DNA of 64,000 bases from Narthecium ossifragum (taxonomy: Eukaryota > Streptophyta > Magnoliopsida > Dioscoreales > Nartheciaceae). Under the pieces are notes generated by a model, which was not told the origin of the DNA, made no database searches, and saw only the letters and a program-made list of their open reading frames with translations. The translations under genes were made by a program, and so were the position numbers. Shown here in pieces: positions 45,847-56,810 of this stretch (the stretch's first letter is position 1; each line of letters begins with the position of its first letter). The stretch covers positions 11,360,290-11,424,289 of the forward strand of contig OY986965.1 of the NCBI GenBank assembly GCA_963920575.1, read 5' to 3'.

Positions 45847-46520
45847 CTTCAAACTATGTACGAATAGAGGTATCAAGCTAAACAGAAATCTAGATTAAAC
45901 CTAATTTAATAATCTATAAAAAAAACTAATTATCATGATTAAACCTAAATTAATCTTAAATTAATCTACTGAAAACGGGAAATTATCTAAAACTGCTAAG
46001 CTAATCTAAAAGCAGTAAAGATCATCCTAAATTACTAAATCAAGGAAAAGATAAATTTAAACCTTTTACTGAATTTAATCTAGATTAAGATATTAAAGCC
46101 CTTAAATTAAACTAATCTAAAGAAACAATAAAGAAAGTTTCTAAGGGAAATGATGAGGAAAACATCATAAAATCTAATCCTATATTATTTATCTAAGAAT
46201 AGTAACTTGAACTACATTATGCAGAAAGAAGAAACTAAATATGGAAGAAACGTAATCATTTTATTGAATAACATTAACTTACATGAACAGGAAGCATTCT
46301 GAAAGAAAGAAAGAACTCAGGCTCGTAGGCTCTATGATAGATTTTGCGAGAGAGATTACACAGTGAAAGAGAAGGCTATTTATACTAGAGCAGTTTGATA
46401 ACTTCCACTCTGCACGTTCTCTGTTATCTTCCATCTTTCACTCTTGATAAGCCGCGTGTCCCATGTTATCCGATGTTTCCTCGTTTCTCCACATCATGGT
46501 TTGGCCGATGAAATGTCTGT

Positions 46521-48242
46521 TGATAAGTCACAAAATATGCATAATTCATCCATTCAACTGGGCTTTGTTAGCTCTCAAGCAATGCATTTTTAATGTCTTT
46601 TCATATGGTTTCAGGTACAAGAGCTTACGAGGAGAGTTGCATCGATTTCGGACCAAAAGACATCAATTACACAGAATCAGCCATATTCGGATCAATCCAG
46701 ACCTTTAATGGATCGATCCAGAATCCTTTTTCAGAGAGTCATAACTCTCTGTTACACATCGGATCGATCCAGACCTACATTGGATCGATCCAGAATCCTT
46801 TTCCAGAGAGTCATAACTCTCTGTTACACATCGGATCGATCCAGACCTACATTGGATCGATCCCAAAAATTATGGATCGATCCAGAATCCTTTTCCATAG
46901 AGTCATAACTCTCTGTTATACATCGAATCGATCCAGACCTACATTGGATCGATCCAGAATATTTGGATCGATCCCAAAAATTATGGATCGATCAAGAACC
47001 CTTCTCCAGAGAGCCATGACTCTCTGTTACATATTGGATCGATCCAAGCCGTTAGAAACTCCAATATTTACATCTTGGATCGATCCAAACCTATCTTGGA
47101 TCGATCCAAGATCGGCTGACGGTTAGAAATGCACGGTTCAGATCTAATCTGATGGTCCATGACCTAAGGCCTATAAATAGGGGTTTTGGCTCTTATTTAT
47201 GGATCTTTTTCCCATCTATTTTCTCTCCTTCCTGCAGCCTTCTTTCCCCTTAGAGTGAGAGAGAGATTTAGAGCTTCGAGGGGTGGATTTTGATGGAGAA
47301 GATGGGTAAAGCCTTCTCCTCCATGGATCTCTCACCCAAGATGAGTAGCTAAATCCCTTTTCATTGGGAATTCCATGATGTCTTAGGGCTTTCTCTTAGA
47401 TTTCTCTTTTGATTCTTGATGTAATGATTCTTGTGAGATGGTTTTTGTATGAATTCACATGTAATTCCATATTTCTTTAATGAATTCCATTATTGAATGG
47501 TTGAATACCTCTTTTTGCATGTAATTGCTTGAGAATAAGATGATGCTTACTAGATGTTTGATTTAATTCTTCAAAGAAGAGGCTATGCTAGAACCATAGC
47601 CAACTCTAGGGATGAATCCTTGATCTAGGGATAGGATCTTGAGGTGCTAGAACCACCCCAAGCCAAAGCTATCCTACCCACCATTCTTGATTTAGATGAG
47701 GGATGAGATTGAGGTATTAAACCCATCTCAATCCAAGACCTTATCCATACAAAGCATTGATCATTTGACAACGATATGACCTTAGTCCGGCGATCGTTGA
47801 GCTATGATCGAATTAGAGCCTCGATCATGGATCTTTACCTTGTTATGCAGGCGATGAGATGATCTTAACCCGAAGTCTTATTAGCGGCGAGCGATACTAA
47901 TCCTACGCTCGTTGATCTCCAATTTAGACCATCCCTTGAGTGTCATTCATCTTGATTCATAGAGATAGTATTTATACCCTAATTCGGATTGGAATTCCCT
48001 AAGACTTCTTCCTTGATAAATTTCCACCTTAGTAGTTTTAGAATATTTTAGTTAAAAAACTCAATTAATCAATCCAATTGTTTCCAACTATTGTAGAGCC
48101 TATATTGCATTTGTAATTCGACCATCCAATTCCTTGAGGATTTGACCCGTACTCCCATTAACTACGTTGTAGTTAATTAGTAGTTCGGTAATTTGTTTTG
48201 TCCGTCTTTGATTTAATTAACGACACATTTCAATGTGTGTCA
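46521..48242 (+). mobile_element. Solo LTR with GATCGATCC array and perfect TSD TCTGT
   Basis: It opens TGATAAGTCAC at 46521 and closes GTGTGTCA at 48242, flanked by tctgt (46516-46520 and 48243-48247). About thirteen copies of ggatcgatcc lie at about 46690-47110, in a tandem arrangement with agagagtcataactctct hairpins between them. A tataaata box follows at 47172. No internal region remains. Confidence 0.9.
46690..47112 (+). repeat. Tandem array: ggatcgatcc alternating with a small hairpin
   Basis: The unit of about 70 bp combines ggatcgatccaga, agaatcctttt, the hairpin agagagtcataactctct and gttacacatc. It is repeated about four times with decay toward the right. It sits in the U3 of the solo LTR directly upstream of its TATA box. 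Confidence 0.85.
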
Positions 48243-48247
48243 TCTGT

Positions 48248-48423
48248 CTGGTTGATGAACTTTCCTATTGTTACAATATCATCCTTTTTGGCTGATACTC
48301 TCTTCTTGTATATATCTTCATCGTCCTTAGTTGATAACTTTTTTGTCTTTAAATCATCATCGCCCTTGCCCGATGACTTCCTTATGCAAAAATTATCATC
48401 ATCCTTAGATGATAGTTTCCTTC
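48248..48423 (-). repeat. 39-bp tandem repeat in the inverted Tat LTR
   Basis: Three units of exactly 39 bp begin at 48288 (ttggctgatactctc...), preceded by one diverged unit and followed by a partial. On the minus strand they translate as repeated K-x-S-x-KDD segments inside a 108-codon frame. Because the period is a multiple of three this frame is probably a by-product. The solo LTR at 46521 inserted at the edge of the array. Confidence 0.8.
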
Positions 48424-48622
48424 TTTTGGCTGATGATCTCCTGCATATCTCAGAACAACATCGTCCATTTGGTTTGAAAATACTAAGGAATAATTGACTA
48501 ACATACGTCACTAAGGAATAATTCTGGTGATCAATGCTTAAACATAGATGCCTCATAAATATATACAGGCTCGATTCGTGGTTTCAGTTAGCCACTAATT
48601 AATGACCATTGAAGATGGGGAC

Positions 48623-49161
48623 TGATGAGTCACCACGATCTGGGCGGATCCGCAAGCCTAACGCAAAGTACCAGTAGGAGTTTTAGTTTTGTTTTTTAGT
48701 TCTATTTTTAACTGAAGGAGTGAGTTCTTAATATGAAGTCAAGTAGGAGTTGAGTTCTGTTCTTAGCTCTGTTTTCAAGAGTCCAATAGGAGAGGTAGTT
48801 GAGTAGGATTAGGAGTTAGCACCTGCGTGTGCTAAGAGGTTACTCTGTTTAGTATAAATAGAGAGGAATTCTGTGTGTAGGGTTAAGTATTGATTAATGA
48901 AAGTTCTCCTTCTTAGTCATAAGAAAGGGTCAGGGGTCATCCAGCCATTAAATGGACGAGGGGTGCTCTGCAGCCATTAATTGCAGAAATCCACTTCTTA
49001 CCTTCCTCTCTTCTCTTCTTGCTATAACTTCCTGTTAATATCTGATGGCAGCCCTGTAGTTTCTGCAACTAAATTAACGTACAGCGACTTGCGTTTTCTT
49101 CTTCCACCATAGAAGCAGAAAGTGAGCAGTTAAGCAGGGTCGTGTGAAATTAATCCCATCA
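48623..49161 (+). mobile_element. 5' LTR of a chromovirus (gypsy)
   Basis: The LTR runs TGATGAGTCACC to CCCATCA, 539 bp. It is preceded by gggac (48618-48622), and its element ends at 54448 followed by gggac (54449-54453), a perfect 5-bp duplication. The TATA box tataaata is at 48853. By eye about 14 substitutions plus one 13-bp indel separate it from the 3' LTR. Confidence 0.96.
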
Positions 49162-49162
49162 A

Positions 49163-49175
49163 TTGGCATCAGAGC
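49163..49175 (+). other. Primer-binding site of the chromovirus
   Basis: TTGGCATCAGAGC begins one base after the LTR. It is a one-base variant of the initiator-tRNA-Met primer-binding motif (TTGGTATCAGAGC). Confidence 0.85.
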
Positions 49176-49188
49176 CGTAGATCCGGGC

Positions 49189-52100
49189 ATGATGGCACCA
49201 CCAGCAAATAAGGAGCGCATTGATTCATTGGAACAAGATGTCCAAGAACTCCATACGGGCATGGAGCAGCTGTTAAAAAGGCGTGAGGATGCTGACGATC
49301 GGCAGAAGGTGTTGGAGGTTAAGCTGAATAACAATGAGGTTGCAATATTGGACGTCGTTGCACAGTTGAAAGCCATCAATAAACGATTAGAGGCCGGGTT
49401 TAGAGGGGAGTCTTCGTTTTCAGGCGGTGGCAAAATTGGCAGCAGTGGCGGATCGAACGGAGGCGGCGAAGGTTATTCGGAATTTGAACGCCGATGTCTC
49501 ATCGGTGGAGGGGAGAACGAAGTGGGTGTCCAAGGACAGTTAAAAATCGAATTTTCAGTCTTTAATGGAGAAGACGCTACTGTGTGGATGAACCGGGCCG
49601 AGCAATTCTTTGAAATCCAAGGCACTCCGATGGACCAACGAGTTCGTCTGGCATCCTACTATCTTGTCGGCGCAGCAAACCAATGGTGGCAAGGGCTACA
49701 ACGCATCTATCGAGAGGCAGGAATGCAGATTACTTGGGAAGCCTTCGTGAGGGAATTGAAGATAAGATTTGGAGATACCAACTATATCAACCATGATGAA
49801 GCCTTGGGGAGGATTAAGCAGAAGGGATCTCTACAAGACTACATGGAGGAGTTTGATATCCTGGCAAACAGAGTAACAGGGTGGCCAACGTCTGCATTAA
49901 TGGGCACCTTCCTAGGAGGTCTACAAGAAGACATTGCTGATGAGGTAAGGCTACTCAGGCCTTCATCGCCGAGTGAAACCATTGAACTAGCACGGCTAGC
50001 TGATGAAAAATTACAGCATCAACAAAAAAGACCAAAAGGGGAAGTCAATCGGAACTATACTAGAGGTGGCCCTGTTTTTGGGGCATCCGGACGTGGCACA
50101 CAGGGTTCACTGACCCCCATGGCACCTACCAGAGCAATAGTCCCAGTTCGAGCACGCGGGGAAGCGCCGGCGCGACCACAGTCAAACGTTCGCAAATTAA
50201 CATGGGAGGAGATGCAAAAGAGACGTGAAAAAGGCCTCTGCTTCAACTGTGATGAACGTTTCACGCCGGGTCATCGATGCCAACGAACTCAATCTTTTAT
50301 GATTGTTGCAGAAGAAGAAGAGAACGATTATGAAGTGCAGGAAGTAATGGAGGGGAGTTTCGGGGATAAAAACGACCGGGAAGTGCAAGATGATGGGTCA
50401 GGAGAACAAAGGATTCCATCAATTTCACTGCATGCTCTATCTGGGTGCACAGGACATCGAACTATGCGGGTTATGGCAAGGATCCATGGGCAAGAAATTA
50501 CAGTTTTAATTGATAGTGGGTCTACGCATAATTTTATTCATGAGAGGGTTGCTAACAAGTTGGGATTGGCCGTAACTCCGGTGGCAAAATTTGTAGTGCG
50601 AGTTGCTAATGGAGAAAGGCTCGTGTGCGATGAGAAATATCAAAGTGTGTCCATAGAAATACAGGGTTATGGCTTTCATGCTGATCTCTACTCCATTCCT
50701 CTACAAGGATTAGATGTTGTCCTTGGCATTGATTGGTTGGGAAAACTTGGAAAGGTAGTGTGTGATTGGCAAGAGATGAGTATGCAATTTAAGGTGGCAG
50801 GGAAGCAATATACTATTGTAGCCCTCAAGCCAGAGATCGCCCAGCCTGCTTCCGCCAAGATTCTAGAAAGGGAATTTCGCGCAGGGGGAGAGCTCTTCAC
50901 TATATGTGTTGACCTTTCGAGCGGAAATCAGAAACAAGAAACAGATGCTGCAGTTCGGCAACTCTTAGAAGAATATTGTCATGTATTGGCCGAGCCACAA
51001 GGCCTTCCGCCTCTTAGAGAGTTCACCCACCAGATCACGCTGAAGGAAGGAGTCCAACCAGTCAATGTCCGACCATATCGCTACGCCCATTACCAGAAAA
51101 ATGAAATTGAGCGACAGGTAGCAGAGATGCTTACATCTGGGTTAATTCATCCTAGCAACAGCCCGTTTTCATCTCCTGTTCTATTGGTCAAGAAAAAAGA
51201 TGGATCATGGAGGTTTTGTACAGATTATAGAGCGCTCAATGAGGTCACTGTGAAGGATAGATTTCCGATACCCACGGTGGATGACATGCTTGATGAACTA
51301 CATGGGGCTGCATATTTTACCAAACTAGATCTGAGAGCAGGATACCATCAGATCCGGGTACGAGAGGAAGACATTCCGAAAACTGCTTTTCGCACTCATA
51401 GTGGTCATTATGAGTATGTTGTAATGCTGTTTGGATTATGCAATGCCCCGTCGACATTTCAGGCCGCCATGAATGCTCTATTTCGTCCCTATCTACGAAA
51501 GTTTATATTGGTCTTCTTCGACGATATCTTGATATACAACAAAATGTGGAAGGAACATTTGGAGCACCTCAGGATAGTCCTAGATATTTTAAGCAACAAT
51601 AAGTTTTATATCAAGCCCTCCAAGTGCAGCTTTGCTCAGCAAGAAGTTGAATATTTGGGACATATCATATCCCCGGATAGGGTAACCGCAGATCCTCAGA
51701 AGATCGAGGCTATGAAACAATGGCCATCACCTAAAAATACTACCGAGTTACGGGGGTTTCTTGGGCTTACTGGATATTATCGAAAGTTTGTAAAGGATCA
51801 TGGAAAGATTGCAGCACCCTTAATAGCATTACTAAAAAAGGGTCAGTTTGCTTGGGGAAAAGAAGCAGAGGAAGCATTCGCGGCCCTAAAAACTGCGATG
51901 ACGACGACCCCAGTTTTAGCCTTGCCAAATTTCTCGGCGGAATTCGTAGTAGCGACCGATGCTTCCGGGTGTGGAATAGGGGCGATCTTAATGCAGACCG
52001 ACAGACTTATTGCTTGCCTCAGCAAGGCCATCGCTCCCACTAAGCGAGGATGGTCAGCCTATGCCAAGGAGATGCTCGCCATCATAGAAGCAGTAAGAAT

Positions 52101-53977
52101 TTGGAGACCATATTTAATGGGAAGAAAGTTCATTATTCAAACTGACCAAAGAAGTCTAAAGTACTTCTTGGAACAACGGGTAGCAACTACTGAACAACAA
52201 CGTTGGGTCTCCAAGTTGGTTGAGTATGAGTATGAAATAAGATACAAGCCGGGTAAGGATAATTCTGCGGCCGATGCATTGTCACGACGCAGCGAAGAGG
52301 CTGAGTTACAAGCTCTATATTATCCGGTGACGTCAATTTGGGAAGAACTTAAAACGGCCAATAAACAAGATCCGTTCCTTCAAGAGATTCATCGCAGGTG
52401 GCATTTAAACAATCCAGTCGGTGTTACTCAAGATGGGGGCGCTGTGAGGGGCGACGGTGACTCCGAAAACGATCCAAATAGTGAGTCCGGAACTAGCAGA
52501 AAAGTTTCTCAAAAGGATGGTGATGATGATAGCTGGGTAAACCAAGACAAATATGCTAAATACACCATCAAGAATGGTCTGGTATACTTTCAGGGAAGAG
52601 CCGTGGTACCACCAAGATCAGAATTAAGTCGGCAATTGCTAGCAGAGTTCCATGACTCGCCAGTCGGAGGACACTCAGGTGTACTGCGTACCTACAAGAG
52701 ATTGTCACAAGTATTTTACTGGGAAAAAAATGAGACAAGATGTGAAGAAATATGTTGCAATGTGCGACACCTACCAAAAAAATAAAAGTGATTCAAGAAA
52801 ACCAGCGGGACTCTTACAACCCCTACCGATTCCTGAACATGTATGGGAAGAAGTTTCTATGGATTTTGTGGAAGGATTACCACGTTCTGCAGGAATGGAT
52901 ATCGTAATGGTCGTCGTGGATAGGTTAACCAAGTATGCACACTTCGTGGCTTTGCCTCATCCTTATACGGCTTCGGAGGTGGCTCAAGCTTTCATCCAGC
53001 AAGTTGTCCGTCTCCATGGAGTACCTAATGCCATCGTGAGTGATCGTGACCCTGTTTTCATGAGCAATTTATGGAGAGAATTCTTTAAAATGCAAGGAAC
53101 GCAGCTTAAGATGAGCTCTGCTTATCATCCGCAAACGGATGGACAAACAGAAGTGGTTAATCGTTGTTTAGAACAGTACCTTCGATGTTTTGCAAGCCAA
53201 AATCCACGACAATGGATGCAATTTTTGGGATGGGCAGAATACTGGTATAATACATCGTACCACTCGTCTACCGGAATGTCTCCGTTTGAAGCGTTATATG
53301 GCATACCACCCCCATCCATTCCAAATTATATGGCTGGCCAGTCACCGGTAGCAGAAGTTGACAAGGAATTAATTGAACGGAATGAGATTCTTCGACGGCT
53401 ACGGAACAATCTGTATATGTTAGTCAACAGGACAAAGCAGGTTGCTGATCAACGACGTCGAGAGGTGGAGTTCGATGTTGGAGACTGGGTATATTTGAAA
53501 CTACATCCGTATCGATAGAGTTCAGTCTTCAGGAGAGCGCACCAAAAATTAGCAAACAGTTTTTTTGGACCTTACCAAGTGGTTGATCGGATTGGGCCAG
53601 TAGCTTATAAACTCGCCATTCTGGAAGAAGCACGCATCCATCCTGTTTTTCATGTATCACTGCTAAAGAAAAAAATTGGAGAACAGGTGTTAGTAGCGCA
53701 AGAAGTACCCCCGTGTGATGATGAAGGTGCGCCTGTGCTTCAGCCAGAGCGAGTGCTAGATTTTTGCTGGGTTAAAAGAGGCACTAAATAGTTGGAAGAA
53801 GCATTAGTAAAATGGAAGACCATGACGATGGCAGATGCCACTTGGGAACCGATCGATACTATCCTAAAACAGTTTCCTAATTTGAACCTTGAGGACAAGG
53901 TTCTGTTTGAAGATGGGGAGAATGATGAGTCACCACGATCCGGTTGGATCCGCAAGCCTAACGCAAAGTACCAGTAG
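49189..53977 (+). pseudogene. Chromovirus gag-pol polyprotein with chromodomain, three lesions
   Basis: The first ATG after the primer site is 49189. In order: gag coiled N-terminus and core (VWMNRAEQFFEIQG, NQWWQGLQR), knuckle CFNCDERFTPGHRC at about 50240, protease LIDSGSTHNFIHE at about 50510, reverse transcriptase (FFDDILIYN at about 51517; VVMLFGLCNAPSTFQ with Leu for the usual Pro), RNase H (ATDASGCGIGAILM), integrase (HDSPVGGHSG; MDFVEGLPRS; SDRDPVFMS; TDGQTEVVNRC) and a C-terminal chromodomain-like segment (LVKWKTMTMADATWEPIDTI). The element is complete but broken by one extra base in an A run near 52725, TAG at 53516-53518 and TAG at 53789-53791. The reading frame ends inside the 3' LTR. 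A single frame without a gag/pol shift is usual for this lineage. Confidence 0.95.
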
Positions 53978-54448
53978 GAGTTTTAGTTCTGTTTTTAACT
54001 GAAGGAGTGAGTTCTTAATATGAAGTCAAGTAGGAGTTGAGTTCTGTTCTTAGCTCTGTTTTCAAGAGTCCAATAGGAGAGGGAGTTGAGTAGGATTAGG
54101 AGTTAGCACCTGCGTGTGCTAAGAGGTTACTCTGTTCAGTATAAATAGAGAGGAATTCTGTGTGTAGGGTTAAGTATTGATTAATGAAAGTTCTCCTTCT
54201 TAGTCTTAAGAAAGGGTCAGAGGTCATCCAGCCATTAAGTGGACGAGGGGTGCTCTGCAGCCATTAATTGTAGAAATCCACTTCTTACCTTCCTGTCTTC
54301 TCTTCTTGCTATAACTTCCTGTTAATATCTGATGGCAGCCCTGTAGTTTCTGCAACTAAATTAACATACAGCGACTTGCATTTTCGTCTTCCACCATAGA
54401 AGCAGAAAGTGAGCAGTTAAGCAGGGTCGTGAGAAATTAATCCCATCA
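53923..54448 (+). mobile_element. 3' LTR of the chromovirus
   Basis: The 526-bp partner of 48623-49161. The last 18 or so codons of the polyprotein lie within its first 55 bases. Confidence 0.96.
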
Positions 54449-54627
54449 GGGACATCTTCCATCTTCCAAATTCTATTTTATGGGACAACCTCACATGTTT
54501 TTTCTTGAGGTCAAAACCCCAAAATGACCAATTTACTGACATAATTAAAAGGTAGGTACGTACCATGGAAGCTTATATATGATCTTGACGCGGCTTGGAA
54601 GAAAGCGGACGTGGCTTATGACGTTAA
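54449..54627. other. Short spacer between chromovirus and PIF copy 2
   Basis: No feature is visible. It ends in TAA (54625-54627), the target duplication of the next element. Confidence 0.6.
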
Positions 54628-54987
54628 GCCCCCGTTTGGTATGGGGTTAAGCTATTCCGGGTTAAGAGATTTTGGGGTTAGAAAAGTGGGGTTAATGAGT
54701 GGGGATAAAGTTATTCCACTTTTGGTGTTTGGTAGTAGGGTTGGGTTTTTGGGGTTAGAAAAGTGGGGTTAAGGAAATGGTGTTTGGATGTACAAGGTAG
54801 AATAAGTGTAAGAATTATAATTAATTAATATTAAATACCGAAAATGCCCTGAATTAAAATAATTTGAGGAATTGATCATGAATTATGAAAATCAAGCAAA
54901 GCTATGCGTTTTAGATTGTTGCATAGAATAGAGTAAAATATATTATAATAAAGTATAATACTAAACTTCTTTGCTAAGTTAGATACA

Positions 54988-55287
54988 TCAACGTAACAGG
55001 AAAATAGCAAATGCGACAACAAATATCGCAGCAACTAGGTAGCAAACGGTAGAGGACAATAGCCGACGCGGGGCAACAGGTGCCGTGTTGGACTCCGCGT
55101 AAGATATCGTCGCCACTTCCTCGTAATAAGTGTGCAAGTTGTAATCTTCAAAAGATTGTGACGCTTCATCCAAAGATTTAAATTTACGGTAACATGCACT
55201 TGGGTACTTGTCGACTTGTGCATGACACTCATGCCACGTTGCATAGATTCCTGTCCTCCGACCTCTGTAGACCACATAATAACTCAT
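54988..55287 (-). CDS. Tail-anchored protein with RNase H1 N-terminal / viroplasmin-like domain, copy 2
   Basis: The product is 99 residues. The N-terminal 45 form the RNase H1 hybrid-binding (Cauli_VI) fold: SYYVVYRGRRTGIYATWHEC, then QVDKYPSACYRKFKSLDEAS and QSFEDY. These include the aromatic and basic positions expected for binding RNA/DNA hybrid or dsRNA. A linker of about 25 residues leads to a C-terminal hydrophobic helix (STVCYLVAAIFVVAFAIFLL) ending one residue from the stop, a tail-anchor arrangement. No RNase H catalytic domain follows. A splice acceptor (ttatttttcgcag) ends directly before the ATG, so the message probably receives a spliced 5' leader. The gene lies 360 bp from the terminal repeat. 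It is homologous to the gene at 15803-16072 in both domain order and position. Function unknown. Confidence 0.88.
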   Translation of the reverse strand: MSYYVVYRGRRTGIYATWHECHAQVDKYPSACYRKFKSLDEASQSFEDYNLHTYYEEVATISYAESNTAPVAPRRLLSSTVCYLVAAIFVVAFAIFLLR

Positions 55288-55461
55288 CTGCGAAAAATAA
55301 TTTACAATGCAATTTAATTATTGTATCGGATTAAATGAATAGCATCATCAAATATAATAGCTAAAATACGATTAAAAAAGGAAAGTTTATAATTAAATTA
55401 ATTACTTTGCTAAGTAAGATAAACATATGTGTTAAGCAGTAAATTATATACTATACAAACC

Positions 55462-56810
55462 TCACCTATTCACCCACAATTCTGTTGCAATTCTATCACG
55501 TAATAAATCACCATCACGAGATTCTGCTAACTGGGACGTAGATTGTGGATGTCCATGCAGATGTTCATCATCATTAGCTACTGCAGGTTCCATAGCAACA
55601 GATCCTCGTAAAAGACTATCACGTTTATGATTTCTGATGATATAGTTATGAAGTATGCAACACGCCATTACTATCTTGCGTTGCGCTAACCAAGGATATG
55701 GCTGCATTATTCGTAGTATCTTAAATCGCTGCTTCAGAACACCAAATGCCCTTTCAACGTGATTGCGCAATTGTGCATGACGGTGGTTGTATATGTCCTT
55801 ATAGCTACTGTATCCATGGGTGCGGCCACTACGGACATTTCGGAATTCTCCGATATGATATCGTGATCCTCTGTATGGCGCCAGAAACTTTTTTGAATTT
55901 GCATAACCAGAATCAACTAAGTAGAATTTACCTACAGATTATCGCATTGTCACTGTTAGATGAAGTCATTGAGAGCAAATATAAGAGCGTAAGTTCATGA
56001 GACTAAAACCTTCTGGAACTGTGAGATCGCCCTCTTCAATTGCCTTATTTAAGACACGCATATCTGCCGCGGAACCTTCCCAGCCAGTAATGACAAGGAG
56101 AAATTGTAGATCAAAATCCACAACTCCCATAACATTCTGCGATGTAAACCCCTTGCGGTTACGAAACCGCGGTTGTAGGTCTCTGCTAACAATTGCAGGA
56201 ATATGCGTTCCATCAATTGCACCAATGGCATTCTGCGAAATACACTTGCAGCATTAAGACCCCGTGCACACGCTAGAACATACCACAATAAGATTATATT
56301 CATGCATTTTACCTTAAATGGGGCCCAAGTGGAACTCCCCTCAAATAGGCGGTGGGCGAGGACATTATCACCAGGGAGTTGCATGTATTCAGGTCCCAAT
56401 TCTACGACACCATCCAGTACGCGATTGAAAATTCGACTTATTGTTTCTCCAGAATGCTGAAATGTCTCAGCCAGCACTCTGTTTGAAACTCCATGTCCAA
56501 TCCCGTGAAGAAAGATCGCAAGTTGCTCTCTGCTTGACACGTTTGATGTGTCGCTAATCAAACCCCCTGCCTCCAATGCACCACATAAGCCGTGAAACAC
56601 TGTTTTTGACATCCTAAACAATTCTGGACATCTAGTCTCATGACCATCCATGATGTCATTGATTAGTTGGTGTCCGGTGAAAGGCCTTGTGCGGCATGGC
56701 ACCGTAGTTATTAGATGCGAAGAAGATGGGCAATCTGCTAGAGCTATCTGAATCACCATGTCCTCCTCTTCTGATGACCCCGAAGAGCTCTCATACGACA
56801 AAAAACTCAT
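55462..56810 (-). CDS. PIF/Harbinger DDE transposase, three exons, intact
   Basis: Exons on the minus strand are 56810-56313, 56232-56010 and 55931-55462 (GT-AG; intron phases 0 and 1), giving about 396 residues. The start MSFLSYESSSGSSEEEDM lies two bases after an acceptor-like ttagacag. The N-terminal HTH segment (SREQLAIFLHGIGHGVSNRV, SGETISRIFN) precedes the catalytic triad: NAIGAIDGTH (D), KFYLVDSGYANSKKFLAPYR (D) and NHVERAFGVLKQRFKIL (E). The C-terminus is acidic and typical. It acts in the nucleus, cutting at the terminal repeats and inserting at TAA/TTA, with the Myb/SANT protein as partner. All exons are open. The copy 1 homologue has the same introns but a nonsense codon. Confidence 0.94.

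Larger units (their letters stand above)
43895..48503 (-). mobile_element. Inverted Tat-type LTR, interrupted by two insertions
   Basis: Read on the minus strand this matches the LTR at 30337-31546: the gat-rich repeats at its start, a T/A-rich middle, and an end with GTTTGAAGGAGTTGAAC and AAATTTCCACG. Its ends are TGTTAG/CTAACA. A Mutator-like element (44000-45846) and a solo LTR (46521-48242) are nested in it. The flanking 5-mers do not match, so it may be a rearranged copy. Confidence 0.72.

Noticed and set aside
36630..48242. The solo LTRs at 36630 and 46521 as the two LTRs of one element
   Set aside because: They share only the first dozen bases. Each has its own target duplication (agtgt/agtgc and tctgt), and the bodies differ.
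30337..48503. A single complete Tat element with LTRs at 30337 and 43895
   Set aside because: The right LTR is in reverse orientation and followed on its inner side by a leader-like sequence, so it belongs to a separate or rearranged copy.
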